Assembly (NCBI RefSeq): GCF_003667565.1
Contig: NZ_RCUX01000004.1
Span: 248,001 to 312,000 of the forward strand
Reading direction: 5' to 3'
Length of the DNA: 64,000 nucleotides
Source of the DNA: Mycetocola tolaasinivorans
GTDB lineage: Bacteria; Actinomycetota; Actinomycetes; Actinomycetales; Microbacteriaceae
The notes below the pieces were generated by a model. The model had not been told where the DNA came from, made no database searches, and worked only from the letters and a program-made list of their open reading frames with translations. The translations under genes were made by a program, and so were the position numbers. Below are positions 16,942 through 26,655 of this stretch, piece after piece (the first letter of the stretch is position 1; each line of letters opens with the position of its first letter).

Positions 16942-17754
16942 CTAGCGGGTGTGCAGGCCCAGGTGGGTGCGCGCAAAGCGCACGGTCTTGCGCAGGGCCT
17001 TCAGCCGCTCCGCATCGCTCTTGGCCCGGCGGGTGTTGATCTCGGCCACCACGGCACCGCTCCAGGACTTTGCCGCCAGATACTCCAGGGTTTCGGACAC
17101 CGGCTGCGTGCCGGTCCCCGGGATCAGGTGCTCGTCGAAGATCTGACCGTCGTCCTGCGATCCCGAGCCGTCACACAGGTGAATGTGACGAAGTCTGTCA
17201 CCGAAGTGCTGGGCGAGTTCGAGCCCGCTCTGGCCCGCCAGCGCGGCGTGCGAAAAGTCGAGGGTGACGTTGTCACAGTCCCAGTCGCTGGGATCCCAGC
17301 CCGGGGCATAGGCGGCCACGGAGCGGCCCTTTGCCTTCCACGGGAACATGTTTTCCACCCCGATGTTCACGCCCGATTCGGTTTCGATTCGGCGCACGAT
17401 TTCGAGGAAGTTTTCGGAGTACCCCTTTTGCCAGCGGAAGGGAGGATGCACCACCACGGTGTCCGCACCGACGGCTGAGGCCAGCTCTGCCGAGCGTTCC
17501 AGCTTCACCTGGGGGTCCCTACCCCAGACAAAGGTGGTCAGGAGAAGCACCGGGGCATGGATCGACAGGATGGGGAGGTGGTACTTCTTGCTCAGCGCGC
17601 GCAGTGCCTCGGCATCGCGGGTTGTGGCCGCGTTTGTCACCATGACCTCGACACCGTCAAACCCGGCCTCCCGGGCGAGCTGAAACGCCCGCTCGGTTTC
17701 GAGAGGGTAAACGCAGGACGTGCTCATACCAATCTGGATCATCGAGGTCAGCAT
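16942..17754 (-). CDS. Sugar phosphate isomerase/epimerase family TIM-barrel protein
   Basis: 270 residues of the AP-endonuclease-2-like fold. Metal ligands characteristic of the family are visible: His in TVVVHPPF, Glu in IGVENMFPW, Asp/His in LDFSHAALAGQ, His in RHIHLCDG and Glu in VAEINTRR. The N-terminus (IQIGMSTSCVYPLETERAFQLAREAGFDGVEVM) is the first beta-alpha unit. Substrate unknown. The start at 17754 is the first ATG; 17742 is an alternative. Divergent from otsA. Confidence 0.83.
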   Translation of the reverse strand: MLTSMIQIGMSTSCVYPLETERAFQLAREAGFDGVEVMVTNAATTRDAEALRALSKKYHLPILSIHAPVLLLTTFVWGRDPQVKLERSAELASAVGADTVVVHPPFRWQKGYSENFLEIVRRIETESGVNIGVENMFPWKAKGRSVAAYAPGWDPSDWDCDNVTLDFSHAALAGQSGLELAQHFGDRLRHIHLCDGSGSQDDGQIFDEHLIPGTGTQPVSETLEYLAAKSWSGAVVAEINTRRAKSDAERLKALRKTVRFARTHLGLHTR

Positions 17755-17828
17755 AGTCTCCCGAGATGAAAATCAGATGATATTCGCACGGTTATGCCTG
17801 ATAGCCTGGCTGGCAACCACGGGAGTGA

Positions 17829-19349
17829 ATGATGACATCAGGCAACAACCAGAACGAATCTCGAGACAACTTTGTGGTCGTGGCCAACCGGCTCCCGGTC
17901 GATCGCTACACCGACGCAGATGGGCAGCCTGCCTGGCGCACATCGCCAGGCGGCCTCGTCACCGCGCTGACCCCGGTCATGGAGCGCCTCGGTGGCGCGT
18001 GGATCGGCTGGGGCGGCGCCGACAGCGAGGACATCGCCCCCTTCGTGCACAACGGCACCCATATCGTGCCCGTCGCGCTCAGCGCCGAGGAGATCGAGAG
18101 CTACTACGAGGGCTTCTCGAACGACACCCTCTGGCCGCTGTACCACGACGTCATCGCGCCGCCCACCTACCACCGCGAGTGGTGGGACTCCTACGTCAAG
18201 GTCAATCGCCGTTTCGCCGAGGCCGCCGCAGAAACCGCCGCAAACGGGGCCACCGTGTGGGTGCACGACTACCAGCTCCAGCTGGTACCCGGCATGCTGC
18301 GCGAACTGCGGCCCGACCTCACGATTGGCTTCTTCAACCACATTCCGTTCCCCGCATACGGTCTGTACTCGCAGCTGCCCTGGCGCACCCAGATCGTCGA
18401 GGGGCTGCTCGGGGCCGATGTGATCGGCTTCCAGCGCGTGGCCGACGCCTCCAACTTCACCCGGTCGGTGCGTCGCCTGGTCGGGTACGAAACCAAGGGA
18501 ACGAGCGTCTACGTACCGCTCGAATCGGACTCCGCCCCGGGTCAAACCGGCGGATACCGACGCGGCGGCCCCACCCGGCACGTGCTCGCCAAGCACTTCC
18601 CGATCTCGATCGATTCGGCAAGCTTCGAGGAGCTCGCCCGCACCCCTGAGGTGCAGGCGCGCGCCGCCGAGATCCGGGCGGATCTCGGTGGGTCGGGCAA
18701 GATTCTCTTCGGAGTGGACCGCCTCGACTACACCAAGGGCATCCGGCACCGGCTGAAGGCCTACGGCGAGCTCCTGGCCGATGGCCGCATCAACCCGGAG
18801 GACGTCACCCTGATCCAGGTGGCGAGCCCGAGCCGCGAGCGCGTCGAGACCTATCGTCAGCTGCGCGACGAGATCGAACTGACCGTCGGCCGCATCAACG
18901 GAGACTACGGTCAGATCGGGCACGCGGCCGTGCACTACCTGCACCATGGTTATCCGCGCGAGGAGATGGTTGCGCTCTATCTCGCCGCCGACGTCATGCT
19001 CGTCACCGCGCTGCGCGACGGCATGAACCTCGTGGCCAAGGAGTACGTGGCCACCCGGTTTGACCTCGATGGCGTGCTGGTGCTGAGCGAGTTCGCCGGT
19101 GCCTCGGATGACCTCACCCAGGCGCTCCTGATCAACCCGCACGACATCGAGGGGCTGAAGGCCTCCATCATGACGGCGATCAACATGCCCAAGCCCGAGC
19201 GGGCCAAGCGCATGCGCTCGATGCGGAAAAAGGTGCGTGAAAACGACGTGGAGCGGTGGTCAACCGCATTCCTTACCGAGCTGGAACGCTCGGCCGCCGC
19301 CCGCCTCGAGGAGGCGCAGGGCCACCGGGTCGGCGCGGAGCAGCAGTGA
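17829..19349 (+). CDS. otsA: Trehalose-6-phosphate synthase
   Basis: 506 residues, GT20 family. It couples UDP- or GDP-glucose with glucose-6-phosphate. Family blocks: FVVVANRLPVDR at 13-24, SPGGLVTAL, WVHDYQLQLVPGMLRELRPDLTIGFFNHIPFPAYGLY in the middle, GVDRLDYTKGI, and DGMNLVAKEY near the C-terminus. Two consecutive ATGs (17829, 17832) are possible. The stop overlaps the otsB start (GTGA), so synthase and phosphatase are made together for osmoprotectant trehalose. Confidence 0.95.
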   Translation: MMTSGNNQNESRDNFVVVANRLPVDRYTDADGQPAWRTSPGGLVTALTPVMERLGGAWIGWGGADSEDIAPFVHNGTHIVPVALSAEEIESYYEGFSNDTLWPLYHDVIAPPTYHREWWDSYVKVNRRFAEAAAETAANGATVWVHDYQLQLVPGMLRELRPDLTIGFFNHIPFPAYGLYSQLPWRTQIVEGLLGADVIGFQRVADASNFTRSVRRLVGYETKGTSVYVPLESDSAPGQTGGYRRGGPTRHVLAKHFPISIDSASFEELARTPEVQARAAEIRADLGGSGKILFGVDRLDYTKGIRHRLKAYGELLADGRINPEDVTLIQVASPSRERVETYRQLRDEIELTVGRINGDYGQIGHAAVHYLHHGYPREEMVALYLAADVMLVTALRDGMNLVAKEYVATRFDLDGVLVLSEFAGASDDLTQALLINPHDIEGLKASIMTAINMPKPERAKRMRSMRKKVRENDVERWSTAFLTELERSAAARLEEAQGHRVGAEQQ

Positions 19350-20194
19350 CTACGCGGCGGCCGGCTGGCCTGGGCGAATCTGCGGGGGCATCGGGAGACA
19401 CCGGGCTCCCCGCCGCTCTCGGCGACCACCTAGAGCGCCTCGCGGCCGAGCCGCGGCTCCTCGTCGCGCTCGACTTCGACGGCACGCTCGCCCCCATCGT
19501 GGACGACCCGATGAGCGCCCGCGCGCTGCCCGAATCCGTCGCTGCGATCGACGAGCTGCGCGCGATTCCCGACACCTTCGTGGCGCTGGTGTCGGGCCGT
19601 GATCTGGCCTCCCTCGATCAGCTGTATCCGGGGTCCACGAGCCTTCTCGCGGTGGCCTCGCACGGCGGCGAGTACCGTTTGGGGGAGCACTCCGCCTCCG
19701 AGCCCACCGAGGGGGAGCGGGCCCGCGTGGCCGCGCTCATCGCGGCGCTGGAGCGCGCCGCGGCCTCGGTCGAGGGTGCCTGGATCGAGCCCAAACCACT
19801 CGGTGCCGCCATCCACACCAGGCTGGCCGATCCGAACACCGTCCCGGCGCTGCACGGTGCCGCGCGCGCCTGGATCCGCCACTCGGACCCAGACCTCAGC
19901 GAACGTACGGGAAAAGACATCCTCGAGTTTTCGATTTTGGCGGCCACAAAGGGCGATGGAATTGCACGTTTGCGCGCACATACGGCCGCCGGATCGGTGT
20001 TCTACGCGGGCGATGACGTCACCGACGAGGACGCCTTCGCGGCCCTAGAATCCGGCGATCTCGGGCTCAAGTGTGGCCCGGGGGAGACCCGGGCCGAGCA
20101 TCGCGTGGCGGGCCCCGAGGAGGTCGCCGCGGTCCTTCGTGCACTCGCCCGGGCGCGTGCACGGTGGGCATATGCCAAAACGGTCACGAAATAG
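19346..20194 (+). CDS. otsB: Trehalose-6-phosphate phosphatase
   Basis: 282 residues, HAD superfamily. Motif I LVALDFDGTLAPIVDDP lies near 39-55, motif II VSGRDL near 86-91, and the acidic motif FYAGDDVTDEDAFAAL near the C-terminus. It removes phosphate from trehalose-6-phosphate. The GTG at 19346 overlaps the otsA stop; longer readings extend into otsA. The start of ilvD is only 16 bases downstream, so ilvD may be read through from otsAB. Confidence 0.93.
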   Translation: MTTRRPAGLGESAGASGDTGLPAALGDHLERLAAEPRLLVALDFDGTLAPIVDDPMSARALPESVAAIDELRAIPDTFVALVSGRDLASLDQLYPGSTSLLAVASHGGEYRLGEHSASEPTEGERARVAALIAALERAAASVEGAWIEPKPLGAAIHTRLADPNTVPALHGAARAWIRHSDPDLSERTGKDILEFSILAATKGDGIARLRAHTAAGSVFYAGDDVTDEDAFAALESGDLGLKCGPGETRAEHRVAGPEEVAAVLRALARARARWAYAKTVTK

Positions 20195-20210
20195 GTCCTA
20201 GACTCTCTTT

Positions 20211-21905
20211 ATGTCCGAGATTGACCTGAAGCCGCGAAGTCGCGCAGTAACCGATGGAATCGAAGCCACGACGTCACGAGGCATGCTCCGTGCCGTCGGT
20301 ATGGGAGACGCTGACTGGGAGAAACCCCAGATCGGTATCGCCTCCTCCTGGAACGAAATTACCCCGTGTAACCTCTCGCTCGACCGCCTCGCGCAGGGCG
20401 CCAAGGAAGGCGTCCACTCCGGTGGCGGTTACCCGCTCCAGTTCGGCACCATCTCCGTCTCCGACGGAATCTCGATGGGCCACGAGGGTATGCACTTCTC
20501 CCTCGTCTCCCGCGAGGTCATCGCCGACTCCGTCGAGACCGTTGTCATGGCCGAGCGCCTCGACGGCACCGTGCTGCTCGCCGGCTGCGATAAGTCGCTG
20601 CCCGGCATGCTGATGGCCGCCGCCCGCCTCGACCTCGCCAGCGTGTTCCTCTACGCCGGTTCGATCGCTCCGGGCTGGGTTAAGCTCTCCGACGGCACCG
20701 AGAAGGACGTCACCATCATCGACGCCTTCGAGGCCGTGGGCGCCTGCAAGGCCGGCACCATGAGCGAGGAAGACCTCAAGCGCATCGAGTGCGCCATCGC
20801 CCCGGGTGAGGGTGCCTGTGGCGGTATGTACACCGCCAACACCATGGCCTCCGTGGCCGAGGCGCTGGGCATGAGCCTCCCCGGCTCGGCCGCTCCGCCC
20901 TCGGCAGACCGCCGTCGCGACTACTTCGCCCACCGCTCGGGCGAGGCCGTGGTCAACATGCTGCGCCTGGGCATCACCGCCCGCGACATCCTGACCAAGA
21001 AGGCCTTCGAGAACGCAATCGCCGTGGCGATGGCGTTCGGTGGTTCGACCAACGTCGTGCTGCACCTCCTCGCGATTGCCCGCGAGGCCGAGGTGGACCT
21101 GACCCTGGACGACTTCAACCGCATCGGCGACAAGGTTCCCCACATCGGTGACCTCAAGCCCTTCGGTAAGTACGTCATGAACGACGTTGACCGCCACGGT
21201 GGTATCCCCGTCGTCATGAAGGCGCTGCTCGACGCCGGCCTGCTGCACGGTGACGCGCTCACCGTGACCGGCAAGACCGTGGCCGAGAACCTCGCCGAGC
21301 TGAACCCCGACCCGCTGGACGGCGAGGTCATCCGTACCCTGGACAACCCCATCCACGCCACCGGTGGCCTCACGATCCTGCACGGTTCGTTCGCCCCCGA
21401 GGGTGCGGTCGTGAAGACCGCCGGCTTCGACGCCGAAATCTTCGAGGGACCCGCCCGGGTGTTCGAGCGTGAACGCGCCGCAATGGATGCGCTCACCGAG
21501 GGCAAGATTAGTGCCGGAGACGTGGTGGTTATCCGCTACGAGGGCCCCAAGGGTGGCCCCGGTATGCGAGAGATGCTGGCCATCACCGCGGCCATCAAGG
21601 GTGCGGGACTCGGAAAAGATGTACTACTATTAACGGACGGTCGATTCTCAGGCGGCACAACCGGACTGTGCATCGGCCACATAGCACCCGAAGCAGTGGA
21701 CGCAGGTCCCATTGCATTCGTGCGCGATGGTGATCTCATTCGGGTCAATATCGCAGCTCGCTCTCTTGACCTACTTGTCGAGGAGTCTGAGCTGGCAGCT
21801 CGCCGTGAAGGCTGGGCACCGCTTCCTCCGCGCTATACCCGTGGCGTACTCGCAAAGTATTCTAAGCTCGTTCGATCCGCCGCTGAAGGCGCGATCACCG
21901 GCTAG
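20211..21905 (+). CDS. ilvD: Dihydroxy-acid dehydratase
   Basis: 564 residues. It converts dihydroxy-acids to 2-keto acids in valine and isoleucine synthesis. Iron-sulfur ligands: Cys53 (TPCNLSL), Cys126 (GCDKSLPG) and Cys203 ([12 protein letters not shown]). C-terminal [21 protein letters not shown] is the substrate block. From about 21620 to the stop the codon choice changes to AT-richer codons (CTA CTA TTA, then TCT, CTT, GTA) while the protein stays standard; see findings. Likely expressed with ilvBNC. Confidence 0.96.
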   Translation: MSEIDLKPRSRAVTDGIEATTSRGMLRAVGMGDADWEKPQIGIASSWNEITPCNLSLDRLAQGAKEGVHSGGGYPLQFGTISVSDGISMGHEGMHFSLVSREVIADSVETVVMAERLDGTVLLAGCDKSLPGMLMAAARLDLASVFLYAGSIAPGWVKLSDGTEKDVTIIDAFEAVGACKAGTMSEEDLKRIECAIAPGEGACGGMYTANTMASVAEALGMSLPGSAAPPSADRRRDYFAHRSGEAVVNMLRLGITARDILTKKAFENAIAVAMAFGGSTNVVLHLLAIAREAEVDLTLDDFNRIGDKVPHIGDLKPFGKYVMNDVDRHGGIPVVMKALLDAGLLHGDALTVTGKTVAENLAELNPDPLDGEVIRTLDNPIHATGGLTILHGSFAPEGAVVKTAGFDAEIFEGPARVFERERAAMDALTEGKISAGDVVVIRYEGPKGGPGMREMLAITAAIKGAGLGKDVLLLTDGRFSGGTTGLCIGHIAPEAVDAGPIAFVRDGDLIRVNIAARSLDLLVEESELAARREGWAPLPPRYTRGVLAKYSKLVRSAAEGAITG

Positions 21906-21953
21906 GTTTTGCGTCCATAGTCAGATCATCATCGATGAGGAATCATTAGCTAT

Positions 21954-23771
21954 ATGTCCACTGACATCCCCTCCGCACGTCCCCAATCCGATTCACCACT
22001 GCCCGGCCCCGCCCGCACCGAAGCTCCGGTGCTGACCGGTGCCCAGGCCGTGGTTCGCACCCTTGAGCTGCTGGGGGTGACCGATGTATTCGGTCTCCCC
22101 GGCGGCGCCATCCTGCCGGTCTATGACCCGCTGATGGACTCCACCGAGCTGCGCCACATCCTCGTTCGTCACGAACAGGGTGCGGGCCACGCCGCTCAGG
22201 GATACGCCGCAGCCACCGGCAAGCTCGGTGTCTGCATCGCCACCAGTGGCCCCGGTGCCACCAACCTCGTGACCGCCATCGCCGACGCCCACATGGACTC
22301 GGTCCCGATGCTCGCGATCACCGGTCAGGTGTTCTCCAACCTGATGGGTACCGACGCCTTCCAGGAGGCCGACATCGTGGGTATCACGATGCCGATCACC
22401 AAGCACTCCTTCCTGGTGAAGGACGCCAAGGACATCCCGGCAACCCTGGCCGCGGCGGCTCACATCGCCACGACCGGTCGTCCCGGCCCCGTCCTGGTGG
22501 ACATCACCAAGGATGCCCAGCAGGCGCTGGCACCGTTCAACTGGCCGGTCACCATCGACCTGCCCGGCTACCGTCCGGTCACCAAGGCTCACGGCAAGCA
22601 GATCAACGCGGCAGCGCAGCTGATCCTCGAAGCCAAGCGTCCGGTGTTCTACGTGGGCGGTGGCGTGATCCGCGGCCGCGCCTCGGAGGAGCTCCTGGAG
22701 CTGGCCGAGCGCACCGGTGTCCCGATCGTCACCACGCTGATGGCGCGCGGTGCCTTCCCGGACTCCCACCCGCAGAACCTCGGCATGCCCGGCATGCACG
22801 GTACCGTTCCCGCGGTGCTCGCGCTGCAGGAATCCGACCTCATCGTGGCCCTCGGAGCGCGCTTCGACGACCGCGTGACCGGTAAGGCCGACCTCTTCGC
22901 CCCCGAGGCGAAGGTTGTCCACGTGGACATCGACCCGGCCGAGATCTCCAAGATCCGGATCGCGGACGTGCCGATCGTGGGCGATGTGAAGGACGTCATC
23001 GGCGACCTCTCCGCCGCCTACGCTCAGGCCCTGCCCGAGACCACCCCGGACATCGCCGAGTGGTGGACCCGCCTCAACGGTCTGCTCGCCGAGTTCCCCC
23101 TGGGATACGCGCCGACCACCGACGGTCTGCTCGCCCCGCAGCACGTGATCTCCCGGATCGGTGAACTCACCGGCCCCGAGGGCACGTTCGTGTCGGGCGT
23201 GGGTCAGCACCAGATGTGGGCCGCGCAGTTCATCAAGTATGAGCGCCCCAACGGCTGGATCAACTCCGGTGGTGCGGGCACCATGGGCTACGCGGTTCCC
23301 GCCGCGATGGGCGCCAAGGTGGCCGAACCCGAGCGCGTGGTCTGGGCCATTGACGGTGACGGCTGCTTCCAGATGACCAATCAGGAGCTCGCTACCTGCC
23401 GCCTCAACAACATCCCGATCAAGGTCGCGGTGATCAACAACTCCTCGCTGGGCATGGTGCGCCAGTGGCAGACGCTGTTCTACGACGGACGCCACTCCAA
23501 CACCGACCTCAACACCGGCCACGACACCGTGCGCATCCCCGACTTCCTGAAGCTCGCGGACGCCTACGACTGCCTCGGCATTCGGGTGGAGCGCGAAGAC
23601 CAGATCGACGCAGCCATCAAGCTCGCCCTCGAAACCAACGACCGCCCCGTGGTCATTGACTTCGTCGTTTCAGCGGACTCCATGGTGTGGCCGATGGTCC
23701 CGCAGGGAGTTTCCAACAGCTTTGTCCAGTACGCCCGGGAGCACGCTCCCGCATTCGATGAGGAGGCCTAG
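21954..23771 (+). CDS. ilvB: Acetolactate synthase large subunit
   Basis: 605 residues, ThDP enzyme that condenses pyruvate units at the first common step of branched-chain synthesis. Catalytic Glu lies in [17 protein letters not shown]/ThDP regions follow, and the ThDP-Mg motif [29 protein letters not shown] is near 475-505. The herbicide-site tryptophan is present in VRQWQTLFY. It is 3 bases upstream of ilvN. The upstream gap from ilvD is 48 bases and contains no visible leader peptide. Confidence 0.96.
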   Translation: MSTDIPSARPQSDSPLPGPARTEAPVLTGAQAVVRTLELLGVTDVFGLPGGAILPVYDPLMDSTELRHILVRHEQGAGHAAQGYAAATGKLGVCIATSGPGATNLVTAIADAHMDSVPMLAITGQVFSNLMGTDAFQEADIVGITMPITKHSFLVKDAKDIPATLAAAAHIATTGRPGPVLVDITKDAQQALAPFNWPVTIDLPGYRPVTKAHGKQINAAAQLILEAKRPVFYVGGGVIRGRASEELLELAERTGVPIVTTLMARGAFPDSHPQNLGMPGMHGTVPAVLALQESDLIVALGARFDDRVTGKADLFAPEAKVVHVDIDPAEISKIRIADVPIVGDVKDVIGDLSAAYAQALPETTPDIAEWWTRLNGLLAEFPLGYAPTTDGLLAPQHVISRIGELTGPEGTFVSGVGQHQMWAAQFIKYERPNGWINSGGAGTMGYAVPAAMGAKVAEPERVVWAIDGDGCFQMTNQELATCRLNNIPIKVAVINNSSLGMVRQWQTLFYDGRHSNTDLNTGHDTVRIPDFLKLADAYDCLGIRVEREDQIDAAIKLALETNDRPVVIDFVVSADSMVWPMVPQGVSNSFVQYAREHAPAFDEEA

Positions 23772-23774
23772 GCC

Positions 23775-24284
23775 ATGTCGCGTCACGTTCTCAGCCTCCT
23801 CGTGGAGGACAAGCCGGGTCTGCTGACCCGCGTCGCCGGTCTGTTTGCCCGTCGTGGATTCAACATCGAGTCGCTCGCGGTGGGTGCCAGCGAGGTCGAA
23901 GGCCTCTCGCGCATCACCGTGGTCGCCGAGGTCGAGGGTCTGCCGCTCGAGCAGGTCACCAAGCAGCTGAACAAGCTCGTCAACGTGATCAAGATCGTGG
24001 AGCTCGACCCGACCCAGTCGGTCGAGCGCGAACACCTCCTGATCAAGGTGCGGGTGGACAACACCACCCGCTCGCAGGTTCTCGAAGCCGTGAACCTGTT
24101 CCGTGCCCGCGTTGTTGACGTGGCCACCGACGCCCTCGTGATCGAGGTCACCGGTGACACCGGCAAGACCCAGGCGTTCCTGCGGGTTCTCGAGCCCTTC
24201 GGAATCAAGGAGCTCGCACAGTCGGGCCTGCTCGCCATTGGACGCGGTTCGAAGTCCATCACCGAGCGCGTTTTCAAACACTAA
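23775..24284 (+). CDS. ilvN: Acetolactate synthase small regulatory subunit
   Basis: 169 residues. An N-terminal ACT domain (HVLSLLVEDKPGLLTRVAGLFARRGFNIESLAVG, about 3-38) gives feedback control by valine; the ALS_ss C-terminal domain follows. The ATG is 3 bases after the ilvB stop. Usual length for the actinobacterial family. Confidence 0.95.
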   Translation: MSRHVLSLLVEDKPGLLTRVAGLFARRGFNIESLAVGASEVEGLSRITVVAEVEGLPLEQVTKQLNKLVNVIKIVELDPTQSVEREHLLIKVRVDNTTRSQVLEAVNLFRARVVDVATDALVIEVTGDTGKTQAFLRVLEPFGIKELAQSGLLAIGRGSKSITERVFKH

Positions 24285-24364
24285 ATTTCCGTGCCCCATC
24301 GGGGAACACGGTCCAACACTTGCGGGTCCGCACCGGCGGCCGCGGGATCAAACAAGGAGAATAA

Positions 24365-25393
<1,029 letters not shown>

Positions 25394-25396
25394 TCT

Positions 25397-25438
25397 CTAG
25401 CTTCTAGCTTCTAGCTTCTAGCTTCTAGCTTCTAGCTT
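25397..25438 (+). repeat. Six perfect 7-bp tandem repeats (CTAGCTT)
   Basis: CTAGCTT occurs six times in a row, starting 3 bases after the ilvC stop, and decays into CTCGCTC. Each unit contains TAG, and because 7 is not a multiple of 3 all frames are closed several times. It runs directly into the ilvC terminator. Confidence 0.97.
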
Positions 25439-25445
25439 CTCGCTC

Positions 25446-25482
25446 AAACCCGCCCCGGAAGTTTTCTTCCGGGGCGGGTTTT
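25446..25482 (+). terminator. ilvC intrinsic terminator
   Basis: AAACCCGCCCCGGAAG pairs with CTTCCGGGGCGGGTTT around a TTTT loop, followed by T residues. Confidence 0.92.
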
Positions 25483-25552
25483 GCGTGTCCGGATGTCCGC
25501 CAGGGGTCGGATCCGTCGCATCACGGGGGAGAGGGTCCGGTAATCTGGACTC

Positions 25553-26050
25553 ATGAGTACCCCCTCCGATGATGACGCGCTGAGCTGGGCCGGCGACGCA
25601 ACCGATGCCACCCTGGTGGGGCAGACGCCGGTAGCCGCCCCCAAAAAGAAGGCCGCCCCGGCCGCGGAGGTTCCCGCCGCGGGCACCGAGGTGGCACCGG
25701 GCTGGCGCGTGGTGGGCGGGCCGAAGGCCGAGGCCGTCGCGGTCTCCACCGGTTCCACCCAGATGAGTTCGGTGCTCCTCCTGGTACACGGCATCCTCGC
25801 CGGCGTCTACCTGCTGTACATGATCGGTTGGCTGTTCTCGATGGGTACTCTCCTCTTCGATGGCGCCGACCCGCTGACGACGAGCATGACCTCAATCGGC
25901 AAGATTTTCGCCGTACTCGCACCGGCTCTCTGGTTCGGCACGACCCTGTGGAACACCCGTCACTCGGGGTCCCTGCGCTGGCGCATCATCGCCCTCATCG
26001 CGGGTGCGATCGTCCTGGCCCCGATTCCCTTCCTGCTTGGAGTGCGCTAA
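25553..26050 (+). CDS. Conserved membrane protein, Ala/Pro-rich N-terminus
   Basis: 165 residues. A low-complexity acidic then Ala/Lys/Pro-rich cytosolic region (1-75) precedes three hydrophobic segments (about 80-105, 118-135, 142-163). Such proteins are sometimes mislabelled as DNA polymerase III tau because of the Ala/Pro-rich start; nothing here supports that. The stop overlaps the next start (TAATG), so the two membrane proteins are coupled. Function unknown. Confidence 0.7.
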   Translation: MSTPSDDDALSWAGDATDATLVGQTPVAAPKKKAAPAAEVPAAGTEVAPGWRVVGGPKAEAVAVSTGSTQMSSVLLLVHGILAGVYLLYMIGWLFSMGTLLFDGADPLTTSMTSIGKIFAVLAPALWFGTTLWNTRHSGSLRWRIIALIAGAIVLAPIPFLLGVR

Positions 26051-26523
26051 TGACCGAATCCACCTCCGGTAAGACTCCTGCCGACACCGATATCGATGCG
26101 GATGCCAAAACCCTGCTCCCCGCAGAAGCGGACATTCAGGACAGCTCGGATTCCGAGGGGACGACCGATCCCGACCTCGACGCCGTAGCTCCGAGCCCCG
26201 CACCCCCGATGGGAAAGCTGCGCCGCGGCATCCAGATCGCCATCACGGTGGTCTTTGGCCTGCTCTTTGCCTACCAGGTGTGGGGCGGTGTGGGCAGCGC
26301 AATCACCCTGCCGCGCCAGGTGGCCGCAATCGGCGGCTCAATTTCGGCCCTCGGCTGGACGATGATCATCCTCAGCATCGTCGCACCGCTGGTGGCGTTC
26401 TACGTCTCCTACCGGGTAGGGCGCCGCCGCGGGTGGATCTCGATGATCCTGACCTACCTGGTGGGTGTGGCCGCCTCGTTCGCGATCGCACTGAGTATCG
26501 CGGCTGCCTTTTTCCTCACCTAA
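26050..26523 (+). CDS. Conserved membrane protein, partner of the preceding gene
   Basis: 157 residues. An acidic disordered start (about 1-55) precedes three hydrophobic helices (about 60-78, 95-118, 130-155) with a basic YRVGRRRGW loop. The ATG at 26050 overlaps the previous stop. The similar plan of both proteins (long acidic tail plus three helices) suggests a heteromeric membrane complex or an ancient duplication. Function unknown. Confidence 0.7.
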   Translation: MTESTSGKTPADTDIDADAKTLLPAEADIQDSSDSEGTTDPDLDAVAPSPAPPMGKLRRGIQIAITVVFGLLFAYQVWGGVGSAITLPRQVAAIGGSISALGWTMIILSIVAPLVAFYVSYRVGRRRGWISMILTYLVGVAASFAIALSIAAAFFLT

Positions 26524-26528
26524 TAGCA

Positions 26529-26558
26529 GCCGCACGTGAACGATCGTTCACGTGCGGC
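26529..26558. repeat. 30-bp perfect palindrome
   Basis: GCCGCACGTGAACGA and its exact reverse complement meet with no loop. It lies 5 bases after a stop codon and about 100 bases before serA. There is no long T-tract (CAAAACGGG follows), so it could be a terminator or a dimer-binding operator with core GAACGATCGTTC. Confidence 0.85.
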
Positions 26559-26655
26559 AAAACGGGCATGAATCACCTAGTAGAGTGTACGTACCTGGCG
26601 TCCCGATGATGCGGCGCGAGTCTTCCCAACCCTCGTTCCAGAAGGATTTGTTTTC

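Noticed and set aside
21906-21953. Attenuator leader peptide before ilvB
   Set aside because: Only 48 bases, no short frame rich in Val/Leu/Ile codons.
25446-25482. CRISPR-like repeat near ilvC
   Set aside because: The array is an uninterrupted 7-base tandem repeat plus a terminator; no spacers.
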